A DNA stretch of 64,000 bases from Berberis thunbergii (GCA_003290165.1 QNQO01000202.1:1116001-1180000); one strand, 5' to 3'; shown: positions 11,824-24,409, counted from the stretch's first letter. Numbers and translations: made by a program. The notes: a model not told the origin generated them from the sequence alone.

Positions 11824-13758
11824 TTAACAATACAATTCTGAGTTACATAATCTTGGTCTAGGGATAGCATACAGGGGCGTTTTCTTCTTAAGAACAATCC
11901 CAAACGTCTCTATTAAATCAAGATCGGTACCTTGTGGCACTTCCCATTTGAATGAGTGTAAAAGGGAAGCCATCACATGAGGCATCATTCTCTCTGCTAG
12001 AGATATTCCTACACATACCCTCCTTCCTGAACCAAATGGGATATAGCTAAAATCATTACCATGAAAATCAAATTTACTATCCTCCTTCAGAAACCTTTCT
12101 GGTTGAAAATCTAAAGGATTTTCCCAAAAAGTAGGGTCTCTTTGTATTCCCCAAGCATTTACTAACAACTGAGTCCTTGCTGGAATTGTGTATCCACCAA
12201 CTGTGCAAGTTTCTCTCGAACGTCGAGGGAGTAGGAGTGGTGCTGCAGGGTGCAACCGCATTGTTTCTCTCAACACTGCATCCAAATACCGCAATTTGGG
12301 GAGATGAGATTCTTGCACTATATTTTTTCTGCCCACCACATTGTCCAGTTCATTCTGAGCTTTGGTCATGATATCAGGATGTTTCATAGTCTCGGCCATT
12401 GCCCACTCAATGGTTGATGATGTTGTGTCCGTTGCTGCGACCACCACATCCTGGTATAGACTTTTTGTCAGTGATGAACATTATTAATTCAAAAAACAAA
12501 GATGTAAACTAAAATTTCCCAATGGATTAAGGCATCTACTAGTTGTAGCTAATAAAATCATTTCTCGTTAAATGATCACAAAAGACTCGCAGCCGCTTGG
12601 AAATAGATAAACAGCATAAAAAACAGAATTTTCAAATAATTTTTTTAATTGAAGTAAAAAATTGTGAGCAAAGGTGCAAAATAATAAACACACTAATGTT
12701 AGTTAGGTCATATTTTCCAGAAAATTACCTTTTAAAAAAAAAATTTGTACTCGTACAGAATTGAAAATAAATACCACAAGCAAGGCCTTGAGGTGAAGCA
12801 TCGTGAAGGGCATCTTCAGATCTGATCGGTCTTTATGACGAAGTAGAATGTCGAGAAAATCTTTGCTTTTCCCATGTTCCTGTGCTTGATCTAACTTCAT
12901 TCTTTGGTCTATGATAGAATCAAAAATGCGGTCAAACCACACTAATAGCTGCTTCTGCTTTCGTTCTATACCTTGCAAATCAAATCTAGCCAGAACAGGG
13001 AAAAAATCAGACACGTTAGCCTTCCCTAATAGTAGCATAATTTCTTCAACAATTTGTCGAAACTTGGCACCAATACTAGTTCTTTCTTCACTCTGTAGTG
13101 TACCACCCCATAACATGCTTGTTACTACATTAAGCATGGTTAGGAACATCTGTTCTCTAACATTTATTTGGGTGCCAATCTTGGAATATACATAAGTAAC
13201 TGTATGGCGAACTTCATGTTGACGGAGTGCACAAAGCCTGTCAAGGCTGGTTTTACTTAGAATCTCTTGAACGCAAATCATACGGAGCATGCGCCATTGT
13301 GGACCATATGGTGCCCATCCCATGTCGTACCCACCATAACTGATCGCTATCGCTGAGATTGGAGAGTCACGGTCTGCAAAAATGGTGCCTTTATCCTTGA
13401 GTGCCTCCTTGACCATGGCTGGCGAACTCAATACAACACAAAGCTTGCTACCCAATTTGACTTTAAAGACTGGGCCATATAGTTTTGCTAATTTGTCATA
13501 GTAGACATGGAGCTCAGGGTCGAGAAAGGGAAGGTTTCCAACAAGTGGTAATCCCCATGGACCTGGTGGCAATTGAATCTTCCCCTTCATGGATCTCTTT
13601 AACATCGATGATATGAGCCATAAAACTGTTATGCAAACAATTGCAAAACTGATTAGAGCTTTGGCACCTACATCATTCTGGTTTGTCCTTAATTCTGACC
13701 ACCATGACCATGATTTCTGTATAGCAACTCTTATGGTTGTTGCTTCATCTGGTTCCAT
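11824..13758 (-). CDS. Cytochrome P450, CYP706 family, copy 1 (intact, two exons)
   Basis: Minus strand; exon 1 13758-12775, intron 12774-12451 (GT..AG, 324 bp), exon 2 12450-11824, giving 536 aa. Residues about 32-52 form the N-terminal membrane anchor, followed by a basic stretch and proline hinge PPGPWGLP (64-71). Exon 2 carries the I-helix AATDTTS (333-339), K-helix ETMR (390-393), PERF (445-448) and heme loop FGSGRRVCVG with Cys474 as axial ligand. The SMLWGGTL and KANVSDFFPVLARFDLQGIE stretches are typical of CYP706. The family is microsomal, uses NADPH-P450 reductase, and includes terpene and flavonoid oxidases; the substrate here cannot be inferred. The single intron just before the I-helix matches copy 4. 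No stop or frameshift is seen, so it is probably functional. Exact start is supported by the same ATG in copy 4. Confidence 0.92.
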
Positions 13759-13794
13759 GTTTGCTTTGTTTTGGAATCCAGAATAAGGAAATAT

Positions 13795-13802
13795 TATATA
13801 TA
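13795..13802 (-). promoter_or_regulatory. Probable TATA box of P450 copy 1
   Basis: tatatata lies about 37-44 bp upstream of the ATG at 13758. The whole upstream segment is conserved in copy 4 (tatatata at 54384-54391). The distance implies a very short 5' leader, so transcription start mapping would be needed to confirm it. Confidence 0.4.
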
Positions 13803-14490
13803 GGAGGTTCTTTGATATATCTTCTGAACAAAGGAACTGGGAGGATAATTCAAATAAAAGTCATAAAAAACATATATCACATAAAACTGAAGGTTAAATT
13901 GATTTTGTGATATAGAAGACAAACCACACAATCTCTTGAGAGTATACAGGCCATGTGTTTCTAGATAATATCTTGGCTGGTTCAAGAGTAACTTTCATCT
14001 CTACAGTCATACTTGCCCGTCTGAAGCTGATCCTCGAGATATTTGCCTTAGCAAGGCTTACGAGTATTGAGGATAGTTCTGAGATATGTGGGCTTAGCAG
14101 GCTGTAAGAATTTGGGTCCACTTGGCGGACTGCATTGGGCAGGATTAGAATCGCATGGGCCGATTCAGTGTTGAGCTGGCACTAAGGCCTATCTTTCCTC
14201 AAGATCATCATGACGTGTACGGCACAGAGTTGGGACCGTTTTGGTCAAGGGCCATGAGTTTTTTGAAGATAGGTTGTTTTCTTAATCAGGCCTTGTTGAA
14301 ATTCGTACGAAGTTCAGGGTCCCTGAGGACCTACCATTATATGCTCTGAAGGATGATCAGACACCAATGTTGTCACCGGTGGGGTTCATCTGCTTGCACC
14401 ACGGAATGCTCCAAACTGGAGTCCGTTTTCCTATTCTGGATGTGATTTGGGACTTCTTGGACTTCCTTCGGCCCAGATGGGGCCTAATGG
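13803..14490 (+). pseudogene. P450 upstream flank joined to a truncated gag-like fragment
   Basis: 13803-13986 is P450 5' flank shared with copy 4. 13987-14240 is a dispersed segment (gctgatcctcgagata.. to gggaccgttttggt) found five times in the window. From about 14240 the sequence jumps to gag-like coding sequence (KFRVPEDLPLYALKDDQTPMLSP, then ICLHHGMLQTGV) matching 25590-25850 and 57900-58160. It ends at 14490, where satellite begins. Compared with the longer copies, about 300 bp between gggaccgttttggt and caagggcc is missing. No function is expected. Confidence 0.6.
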
Positions 14491-14919
14491 GTACATGATC
14501 GTTAAGCACTCAAATTGGACTTCCTTCTCCGATTGCACCCAAATTGGCCTCCAATTGAGCCTACAAAATACAAACGAGTTTTTCTTCTTCGTTAAGCACA
14601 ATCGAGCTATTTTGTTGAGTCAAACATGTTCCATTTGTCGTTATAATGGTACCACGCATGGTTAAAAGTCAAACGAAATCCATTTGGTCAGTCAAATCCT
14701 TGTATTAACGAAATGTACCCAAATTGGTCTCCAATTGAGCCTACAACATACAAATGAGTTTTCCTTTTGTTAAGCACAGCCAAACGTATTTGTTGAGTCA
14801 AACATGTTCCATTTGTCGTTATTAAGGTACCACATGAGATTAGAAGGCAAACGGAGTTCATTAGGTCACTCAAATCTTTGTATTCTTGAATTGCACCCAA
14901 ATAAGCCTCCAATTGAACC
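14491..14919. repeat. ~180-bp satellite array 2, left part
   Basis: About 2.4 monomers of the same satellite as 8421-9748, interrupted inside a monomer after ccaattgaacc by the poly(T) end of a minus-strand LINE. It resumes at about 18258. Confidence 0.93.
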
Positions 14920-17900
14920 TTTTTTTTTTTTTTGAAAGGCAAGCAGGGGGTTTATATGGGCTCCCCAGACCAGTGAAAAGAAAGAGAAGAACCCTGGTTA
15001 CATGGGTGCATATTTTCTTCCTTTAGCATCATCAAATACAATTTTCTTAATGTCTTCCGCAAAAGAACTAGGAATTAACTCTATAAACTCATTATTAGGA
15101 AGAAATTTTGTTAGTTTATCCGCTACCTGGTTTGTTTCCCACACTGTGTGTCGAACCCTACATCCCACAACTTTTTTAAGTGCTCCTTTAATCCTTCTGG
15201 TAGTGTGAATCACTTCCCATGGAGGAGTTTTTTCAGAGGTGAGATACTTGACAGTAGTATTGGAGTCCATGCTAAATTCTACTCTCTGAAGTCTAAGTTG
15301 CTGCGCCAACTTGATAGCTAGTTCTATCCCCTGGAGCTCATGTAGAAGGACAATCTGTGCTCTTTGACTCCCTGCCCCAGCTGCCACCACCTCTCCATCA
15401 CGGTTCCTGATAATTTCTCCATAGCCTCCTCTAGTGCCTGCCAGTGAGCCATCCGAGTTTGCTTTAAACCAGCCTTGTTCAGGCCGTTGCCATGCATGCA
15501 AAGATGGAGTACAAAGCTTGAAATTCACATGAACTCTCCACTTGTCAAAGAGACTTCTATTATCAGCATTATCTTCTACCTGGAGGTCCAAGACTGAAAC
15601 TCGTAGCCTGACATCTTCTATGATTTTGGTCACCACTTCAGTAACAACTCTAACCCTAGACTGGAAGAGTCTGCAGTTCCTTTCTGTCTAGATATGGTAG
15701 GTAGTTGCATTTAGTGCAATCCTTCTCAACATACTGACAGGGGAGTTACCAGAGAACTTGGTCTCACACCATCTCCACTCAGCATCCCAGTCCATCGGTT
15801 GGTGTTTATAGCCCAACTGATTCAGGATGCGTGTCCATATAAATCCAGAGTATCTGCACTAAAAGAATAGGTGCACTTCACAGTCTGGACCATCACTGCA
15901 CAGCGGGCACATTGAGCGATTAGTGACTCCCCATTTCAGTAGTTTGTCTTGTGTCTTGAGTGCTTTGTGCAGGGCCAACCAAGTGATGAAGCTATGCATG
16001 GGTATTCTTCCTGGGAACCACACAAGTTTAGACCATGAGACGGCCTATGATCTGTGTCTTAGGGAGTGGTATGCACTATTGTTTGAGAACTCCCCATCGT
16101 GACCCCCCATCCAGGTGACAACATCCTTATGATCAGTGTCAAGTTCCACCAATTCAAGGTCTTCACAGATGTCAGCAATGTTCAATCTATCTTGCCTACT
16201 GGTGTCCCATTTGTCATTCCGAATAAGTGCACTAACCTTTGCATTGCGGTGAAGTGAGGAGTAGTAGGTTAGATGCTGTGGAAATCGGTTGAGAAGGATA
16301 CCCTGGGGGTGCCATGGGTCTTTCCATAACATAAAATCCTAACCATCACCTATAGAGTGAACTATAAGTGAGCTAGCCTGAGCCCTGCATTTCAGAATAT
16401 TACGCCAGCACTAAGAGGCCTCAGTTGGAGTGTCCATAGTCCAGAAGTTTTTATCTCTGATCAAATGGGACTTAGTCCATTTTACCCAAAGGGTGTCCTT
16501 TTTTGATACTATGTTCCAGACATGCTTCATCATGGCAGCCTTATTTGAAGTTTCAATGCATCTGATGCTCAAGCCTCCTTCAGTATAAGGACTGCAGATG
16601 CGTTGCCAACTGACCATTGGCTTCTTTGCATAAGTCTCTGAGCCTAACCATAAGTAGTTCCTCATAATAGTTGTTATGTCCTCACGTACGCTTTTAGGCA
16701 GGATGAAACAAGAAGTTCAGTAAACATGTAGACTATTCAGGACAACCTTAATGAGTGTAACCCTGCCTGCATATGAGAGAGTCTTGTTCTTCCAAGATTG
16801 GCCTCTTTTCTTAACTCTGTCAATCAGTGGTAGGCATTGGTTATAGTCCAAGCGAGAGGAAATGAGAGGGAGACCCAAGTATTTCACAGGGAGGGCTACT
16901 AGTTTAAAATCTAGAGAACTTGTAATCAGCTGTAGTTCTTCACTAGGCACCCAGCTGCAAATAAGTTGCTTTTGGAGCAGTTAATGGCCAGGCCAGTGCA
17001 TGATCTGAAAGTGAGTAGAGCTTGGGCTAGAGCCATTGTAGACTTGGTACTGCCCTTGAAGAATGCAATTAAATCATCAGCAAAGCAAAGGTGTGTAATC
17101 TGTGGATTGGCACACTTCGGGTGCAGTCCATACTCTCCAGCTGTCACCTTATTCTTTAAAAGCAAGTGTAGGACTTCCATGACTAAGACAAACAGGTACG
17201 GGAACATCGGGCATCCTTGCCTGAGGCCTCGTTTAGCCTTTATGAAACCCTTTGGGGAGCCATTGAGGGATATGGAAAATCTAGGTGTAGTGATGCAAGT
17301 TTGCACCCATTCAATAAACAATTCAAGAAAATGAAGTTTTTTCATGACATGAGCAATTGTTTCCCACTTGACAGTATCATAGGCCTTCCGAAGGTCAATC
17401 TTAGCAGCACATCTAGGAGCTCCCTTATCTCTGTGATAGTTTCTGACTAACTCATGCGCGAGCATCACATTGTCATGGATGTATCTACCTCTTATGAATG
17501 CGGATTGGTCCGAGCTTACGAGCCTGTGAATCACTTTCTTCATCCTATTAGTCATGATCTTAGTAATGCATTTGTACAAGACATTGCAACATGATATCGG
17601 CCTGAAGTCAGCCAAATATGAAGCATTATGAATCTTGGGGACCAGAGTTATGCAAGTAGCATTTACCTCCCCAAGGAGCCTCCTATTCCTGAAGAAATTA
17701 TGAACTGCCCTAGTGAAGTCATTGCCTATGATCCTCCAGGTTGTTTTGAAGAAGAGTGAGGAGAAGCCATCCAGACAGGGGCCTTATCTGAGCCAATGGA
17801 AGCCAATGCTTCAGTTATGTCATTCCTAGTCACCTCTTGGACCAGGTCCAAAGCCTCCACTGAATTTATGGTTCGTTCGGGTTGCAGGTTATCTATGGTA

Positions 17901-18257
17901 GTAGGGTCATAGACACTTTGAGGGCCAGCAAAGATGTCTTCAAAGTATTGAATGCATTCCTCCTCAATGTCTTTCATATCCTTTAGTTTTTCATCCTGAG
18001 AGTTGTAGAGTGCCAATATCTTGTTTTTTGATCTCCTTGCACGTAAAAGCTGGTGGAAGTAGCTGACATTCTCATCCCCTGATAGCATGTGCTTTGTTTT
18101 TACCTTTTGAGCCTCTTCTGAGTCTTCATTGCGGGCTGCTATGGCATACTGCTGGACTGCTATTTTTTCAGTGGTTACTAGTACAGGATTAAGAGGGTCG
18201 AGTTGAAGTGAGTTTTGTGATGTCTCCATGAACTGTCTGGCTGTAATGACGCCACTT
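14920..18257 (-). mobile_element. L1-type LINE, 5'-truncated, inserted in satellite array 2
   Basis: Minus strand. The 3' end is marked by a 15-base T run on the + strand at 14920-14934 (poly(A) tail of the element). The other end at about 18257 falls before the apurinic endonuclease domain, so ORF1 and the endonuclease are missing; this is ordinary 5' truncation. Flanking satellite monomers do not rejoin perfectly: about 79 bp of the interrupted monomer is absent, and no clear target-site duplication is seen. Confidence 0.9.
14998..18229 (-). pseudogene. LINE ORF2 remains: reverse transcriptase, zinc-binding and RNase H domains
   Basis: Read 5' to 3' on the minus strand: 18229-17726 is the linker before RT (KTKHMLSGDENVSYFH). 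17615-16926 is RT, with FRPISCCNVLYKCITKIM, the GRYIHDNVMLAHEL helix, DLRKAYDTV, GLRQGCPMFPYLFVL (usually GDPLSP) and the catalytic FADD in THLCFADDLIAFF. 16950-16717, 16665-16411 and 16332-16045 carry the thumb and downstream regions, and about 15960-15880 a Cys-rich zinc-binding patch. 15636-14998 is an RNase H domain with WFKANSDGSL, GYGEIIRNRDG, ELQGIELAI and DSNTTV. Stops and frame changes separate the pieces, so it is inactive. In plants this RT plus C-terminal RNase H order is typical of L1-like elements. Confidence 0.88.
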
Positions 18258-20066
18258 GGTTACTATGGTACCTTGTGAGGTTAGAAGTAAAACGGAGTCC
18301 ATTTGGTTACTCAAATCCATGTATTATCAGATTGCACCCAAATTGGCCTCCAATTGAGCCTACAACGTACAAACGAGTTTTCCATCTTCGTTAAGCACAA
18401 CTGAAATATTTGTTGAGTCAAACATCTTCCATTAGTCGTTATTATGGTACCACGTTAGGTTAGAAGTCAAACTGGGTCCATTTGGTCACTCAAAGCCTTG
18501 TATTCTCGGATTGCAACCAAATTAGCATCCAATTGAGCCTACAATGTATAAACGAGTTTTCCTTCTTCGTTAAGCACAACTGAAATATTTGTTGAGTCAA
18601 ACATGTTCCATTTGTCGTTATTATGGTACCACGCAAGGTTAAAAGTCAAACAAAGTCCATTTTATTAGTCAAATCCTTGTATTATCGGAATGCACCCAAA
18701 TTGGTCTCCAATTGAGCCTACAACGTACAAACGAGTTTTCCTTCTTCGTTAACCACAACCGAACGTGTTTGTTGAGTCAAACATGTTCCATTTGTCTTAT
18801 TTACTACATGAGGTTAGAAGAAAAACGGAGTCCATTTGGTCACTCAAATCCTTGTATTCTCGGATTGCACCTAAATAAGCCTCCAATTGAACCTACAACA
18901 TAAGAACGAGTTTTCTTTCTTCCTTAAGCACAAACGAACTAGTTTGTTGAGTCAAACATGTTTCATTCATCGTTATTATGCTACCACATGAGTTTAGAAG
19001 TCAAACAGAGTCCATTTGGTCACTCAAATACTTGTATTCTTGAATTGCACCCAATTTGGCCTCAAATTTAGCCTACAACATACAAACGAGTTTTCCATCT
19101 TCGTTAAGCACAAACGAAAAAGTTTCTTGGGTCAAACATGTTCCATTCGTCATTATTATGGTACCATGTGAGGTTAGAAGTCAAACGGAGTTCATTTGGT
19201 CATTCAAATCCATGTATTCTCGGATTGCACCCAAATTGGCCTCGAATTGAGCCTACAACATACAAACGAGTTTTCCTTATTCGTTAAGCACAATCGAACT
19301 TTTTTGTTGAGTCAAACATGTTCCATTCGTCGTTATTATGGTACCACGTGAGGTTAGAAGTCAAATGGAGTACATTTGGTCACTCAAATCCTTGTATTCT
19401 CGATTTGAACCCAAATTGGCCTCAAATTGAGCTTACAACGTACAAATGAGTTTTCTATCTTCGTTAAGCACAAACGAAAAAGTTTGTTGAGTCAAACATG
19501 TCCCATTCATCGTCATTATGGTACCACGAGAGGTTAGAAGTCAAACGAAGTCCATTCGGTCACTCAAATCCATATATTCTCGGATTGCACCCAAATTGGC
19601 CTCCAATTGAGCCTACAACATACAAATGAGTTTTCCTTCTTCGTTAAGCACAACTGAACTTATTTGTTGAGTCAAACATCTTCCATTAGTCGTTATTATG
19701 GTACCACGTTAGGTTAGAAGTCAAACTGGGTCCATTTGGTCACTCAAAGCCTTGTATTCTCGGATTGCAACCAAATTAGCATCCAATTGAGCCTACAATG
19801 TATAAACGAGTTTTCCTTCTTCGTTAAGCATAAACGAAAATTTTCGTTGAGTCAAACATGTTCCATTCGTCGTTATTATGGTACCACGTAAGGTTAGAAG
19901 TCAAACGGAGTCCATTTGGTCACTCAAATCCTTGTATTATCGAATTGCACACAAATTGGCCTCTAAGTGAGCCTACAACGTACAAACAATTTTTCCATCT
20001 TCGTTAAGCACAAACGAAAATGTTCGTTGAGTCAAACATGTTTCATTCGTCGTTATTATGGTATCA
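18258..20066. repeat. ~180-bp satellite array 2, right part
   Basis: Ten monomers, with the aggttagaag word at about 18278, 18457, 18636, 18811, 18991, 19171, 19351, 19531, 19711 and 19891. Some neighbouring monomers carry shared variants (for example cgttaggttagaagtcaaactgg at 18457 and 19711), pointing to multi-monomer duplication. The array ends at gtatcaccctta, the same end as array 3. Confidence 0.95.
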
Positions 20067-20640
20067 CCCTTATCCTTCCTTGAGTGCCATTACATGGTGG
20101 TAATGGCGTAGGTGGTCGAATGAGTCGGTGGTCCCATCGTGGAAGTCGAGCTTTGGAGGCTTGAACTTCCTTGGAAGAGCCTCATTCATGATACAATGAC
20201 GTAGTTTAGGGAAGGAGATCTTCAGGGAGATCATTATCTAATTAGGAGTCGTAATGTGGAGGGAAGTTTTTTCGTTAGCCTTGTGGTCCTAGATACGCGG
20301 GAGATAGTTCTCATTTCGAGAGTAGTCTGTAGGTAGAAGTCTCCATATGTGACATATACTTTGGAGTTTGCTTCCTAGTTTGAAGCAAAGAGCTGTTGTA
20401 ATTGCCGATCCGAAGCTGATCCTCGAGATACTTGCCTTAGCAGGACTTTCGGATATTGAGGATAGTTGTGAGACATGCAAGCTTAGCAGGCTGAAAGAAT
20501 CTGAGTCCCTCTGGCAGACTGCATTGGGCCGGCTTAGACGGCTTTGTCAGATCAGTGTTGGGCTAACGTTAGGGCTTATTATTCCTTGAGATCATCATAA
20601 ACATGTAAACCACACAGTTAGGACCGTTTTGGTGTATCAT
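20067..20640. repeat. Dispersed segment bordering the satellite (module 2 copy)
   Basis: Non-coding sequence from tatcacccttatcc to gttaggaccgttttggtgtatcatc. Near-identical copies stand at 41457-42230, and shorter ones at 13987-14240, 24840-25300 and 57130-57600. At 20603-20619 it holds the unoccupied form of the site where the SINE at 42000 inserted. Confidence 0.7.
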
Positions 20641-22203
20641 CATACATTCCAATGATATCAAGTTTACCAAAATTCGACCACCAAGTAAATAGTTATGACA
20701 ATTTTAATTTTGAAAAAAAACACAAAATTTTCTCTCCCTTCCACATGTATATTCCACTAAATTTGTTTTTTCTATTTATCATTTTCTTTGCCCTTATAGT
20801 TGTGTTATATTCACAAACATGTCATTATAGACATTGAATCTTAATTCTCAACATATTTCCCAACTTTCAATCTGAATCATCTTTTATCTCTAATTCCTTA
20901 AAACACCATTCCAATTTGTAATATAGATTAGGGTATTCACCATGCCATTGAAACAATAAAAGTTTAACATGATAAATAAATTTATTCCACTTTAAATATC
21001 AAGATAAATAAATATCAAAATGATAAGTATGAGAATTGAACCCATGCACTCTTATTGGGGATTGATTGAAGGTAAGACATAAAGACTAACTTTAAGTCCC
21101 AACCATTAGATGGAACAAATCTCAACCATAAACTATGTTTATCTACAAACTTATTTCTTGGTGATTTAAGTTCTATACGATCTGTTAGACTCTTATATTT
21201 AGGTAAATCTCAGTTGTCTTTTATCTCCCACCTCAAACACCGTTCTGATTTGTAATATAAATATGGTATTCCTCGTGCCGTTGGCACGATAAAAGTTTAA
21301 AACTTATCAAACATGATCACCTTTAGGTTTTCATCATTTATAATTATGTGCCTAATCACCACCATCAACAATGGAAGAAAGATAAATAAATATAAAAATG
21401 TTGGATCTGTTGATGCTTTAAGTTCTCTGTGATCTGTTAGATTCTTATATTTGGGTAAATCTTAGTCGTATTTTATCTCCAACATCAAACACCATCTTGA
21501 TTTGTAATATAGAATAGAGTATTTTTTCGTGTTGTTGGCATGATAAAAGTTTACATGATAAATAGAGTTTATTTTACTTTAAATATCAAAATAAATAAAT
21601 ACCAAAATATTGGGTATGGATATCAAACCCATGCACTCTTGGTGCTTTACGTTTTATGTGATACGTTAGATTCTTATACTTAGGTAAATCTCAGCCATTT
21701 TTTATTTCCAACCTCAAACACCATTCTGATTTGTTATATAGACTAGGGTATTCCTTGTACCGTTAGCACGATAAAAGTTTAAAACTTGTCAAAATATGAT
21801 CACCCTTGAGTTTTCAATACCGTCATCATCAACAATTGAAAGAAAAAAACCCTACTCGCCTTCCAATTAAAGGTACCCATCCATATATGCCTTAATCAGG
21901 AATTCTAGAGGGCCACCCATCCCTAGCTCGCCCATTTCCTGATGCCTTAATTGTACAAGAAATCAAACAATCACGCGGTGGTGCTAGAAAACCATGACTT
22001 ATCCTAACGACAGATAAATTTAAAATTGAAGAAGGAAAGAAACCCCATTTGGATGCGCTTCAATAAGAATGTTGATGGCACCCAGACTAATAATAACATC
22101 ATTTCTTTTTCATATTCTCAACAACTGGAAATATTTGTAGACAATTAACTTTCTCATTGGCACCCAACCCCATGTAATCACCATTTTTTTTTTAACAATA
22201 CAA
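20641..22203. repeat. AT-rich spacer downstream of P450 copy 2
   Basis: Homologous to 9946-11823, with the same four hairpin repeats (about 20905, 21235, 21487, 21718), but lacking the piece corresponding to about 11040-11510. No gene seen. Confidence 0.7.
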
Positions 22204-22658
22204 TTATGAGTTACATAATCTTGGTGTAGGGATAGCAGACAGGGGCGTTTTCTTGTTAAGAACAATCCCAAACCTCTCTATTAAATCAAGATCGGTACCT
22301 TGTGGCACTTCCCATTTGAACGAGTGTAAAAGGGAAGCCAACACATGAGGCATCATTCTCTCTGCTAGAGATATTCCTACACATACCCTCCTTCCTGAAC
22401 CAAATGGGATATAGCTAAAATCATTACCATGAAAATCAATTTTACTATCCTCCTTCAGAAACCTTTCTGGTTGAAAATCTAAAGGATTTTCCCACAATGT
22501 AGGGTCCCTTTGTATTCCCTAAGCATTTACTAACACCTGAGTCCTTGCTGGAATTGTGTATCCGCCAACTGTGCAAGTTTCTCTCGAACGTCGAGGGACT
22601 AGGAGTGGTCCTGCAGGGTGCAACCGCATTGTTTCTCTCAACACTGCATCCAAATACC
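22204..22658 (-). pseudogene. CYP706 P450 copy 2, 5'-truncated pseudogene
   Basis: Only the last two thirds of exon 2 remains, from [15 protein letters not shown] through PERF and the heme loop FGSGRRVCVG to the C-terminus. Exon 1, the I-helix and the promoter are gone. The break falls at caaatacc (about 22658), where sequence corresponding to 55141 onward takes over. Two further lesions are visible by comparison with copies 1 and 4: the Trp codon of VNAWG is TAG (giving VNA-stop-G), and Glu near the C-terminus (NSELYC) is TAA. Certainly non-functional. Confidence 0.92.
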
Positions 22659-22917
22659 TTAAAGTCTGATGAAACAAACTCAAAATCTCTGATAAAAATT
22701 TGATTTGTCTAAGTCTCTGATGAAAACAAACTCGATCTCTCGATCTCACTGAGTCTAATGTAGCAAACTTGATCTCAATCTGAAGAAAACTAACTCGATC
22801 TCTCGATCTCTCTGAATCCGATGAAAGAAAATTTGAACAAACTCCTCGATCTCTCTGAATCTGATGAAAGCAAACTCAGAGATGAAGAGTGAGCTTGACT
22901 AAGATGAAGAGTGAGTT

Positions 22918-23300
22918 TGAGTGAGATGAAGAGTCCACTGCTTTGAGCTTTCTCAGAGACGAAGTTGAGTGAGATGAAGAGTCCCCTGCTTTGAGCTTTC
23001 TCAGAGACGAAGTTGAGTGAGATGAAGAGTCCCCTGCTTTGAGCTTTCTCAAAGATGAAGAGTGAGTTTGAGTGCCCCTGCTTTGAGCTTTCTCAGAGAT
23101 GAAGTTGAGTGAGATGAAGAGTCCCCTGCTTTGAGCTTTCTCAGAGATGAAGAGTGAGTTTGAGTGAGATGAAGAGTCCCCTGCTTTGAGCTTTCTGAGA
23201 GAGCTTGAGCTTTCTGAGTCCTCAGAGTTTGAGCTTTCTCAGAGATGAAGAGTAAGGCTTGAGTGAGATGAAGAGTGAAGTGAGGCTTGAATGTGGGTTT
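22918..23300. repeat. ~48-bp minisatellite
   Basis: Several copies of gagatgaagagtcccctgct followed by ttgagctttctcagagacgaagttgagt. Some units carry an extra agagtgagttt stretch. The paralogous locus (about 55380-55560) has fewer units, so copy number changed after duplication. Confidence 0.85.
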
Positions 23301-24374
23301 GGTTTGGCCGTATGGGGCTGGGTTTGATAAAGAAGAGAAATGAGAGAGAGATGAATGAAAGGACTGTTATATTAAAATTTATTCAAAATATTATTCTAAT
23401 CAATCAAATAAAGAGGTAAATTCCTTTTTTTTGTTTCATATTTGTTTAAGCTTTAATGAGTATTTCATGTTTGTTTAAGCATCTAATTTATTATCTTATC
23501 TTTATACAGGGGAATTTCATATTTGATTTTTAATTTAATTTAATTTGTTTAGGCTTTGACAAAGTGGGTATTTGATCCTTAAAGCTTAAGTGAGTATTTA
23601 ATTTCATCTGCTGAAAATGCCATTATCTCAAGTTCTTCTCTTTCATGTATAAATTATTGATTTACATTACAAATTTGATAATTTGAGAATTTGGGAATCT
23701 GGGATAACATTTTTTAATATGAATATTGGGATTGGTTGGTTCAAGAGTAACTTTCATCTCTACAGTCATAAATGCCAAAGACAGTTTCAATCATGAAATT
23801 GGTTTTTCATCAACATCGCTTCTCAATTTTCACAATTGCCTTCCCGTATTAATAAAAATATGATATTGGACTTTATGTAAAGTCTTTGGGTCCTGAAGAA
23901 TTTCATTTCTGAACCCAAAACATTATATGTGTAAATTTGTTTATTTTTATTTAAAAAAATTGGGTCATTGACGCTTTTTACCATATAACTAAACCAGGCC
24001 CCAAGGCTAGAATATTGTTGCCATTTAATATCCTCGTTGCCTCCATTGCTTTCGCTTCCGTCCATAGTTTCCACCACGCATGAAGATTTGCTTTTGCTTA
24101 GCTCCGATCCAGTCCATCTAAGCAGCTACATCCAATATCTAAATAACAATAGGTATTTAGTTAATATTTTTGACTTTTTTACTAAATTAAATAAATTATG
24201 AAATTTTTTATCTTGAGGGTTCATGGAATGAAACAAATTACATTTTAAAATTTTGATTAAAACTCTTGCTTGATTTTTTTTGTCACACTTATACCCTTAT
24301 GTTTTTGTAGAAGAAAAAATGTAATTAAATAAAATGAAATGATTTTAACAGAAGGTATTATTAACGAAAGCTAA

Positions 24375-24409
24375 AGATGTGCATGCACCGCGTGCACACA
24401 AGTGCTAGT
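24375..24409 (+). other. Helitron-like 3' terminus (module 2 copy)
   Basis: A GC-rich stem-loop (gcatgcaccgcgtgcacac region) is followed after a few bases by ctag and then t, the signature of Helitron 3' ends. The stem has mismatches here but is perfect in the copy at 56689-56716. The 5' terminus was not identified. Confidence 0.45.

Noticed and set aside
12177..13195. Plus-strand frames inside P450 copy 1 (also 52883-54375 in copy 4)
   Set aside because: They lie antisense to coding exons and are shadows of the P450 frame; conservation follows from the gene.
13894..14121. Minus-strand frame MDPNSYSLLSPHISELSSIL.. (also 57470-57249 and 20480-20289)
   Set aside because: It falls in the dispersed non-coding segment; the frames are short, differ in end and start between copies, and have no domain.
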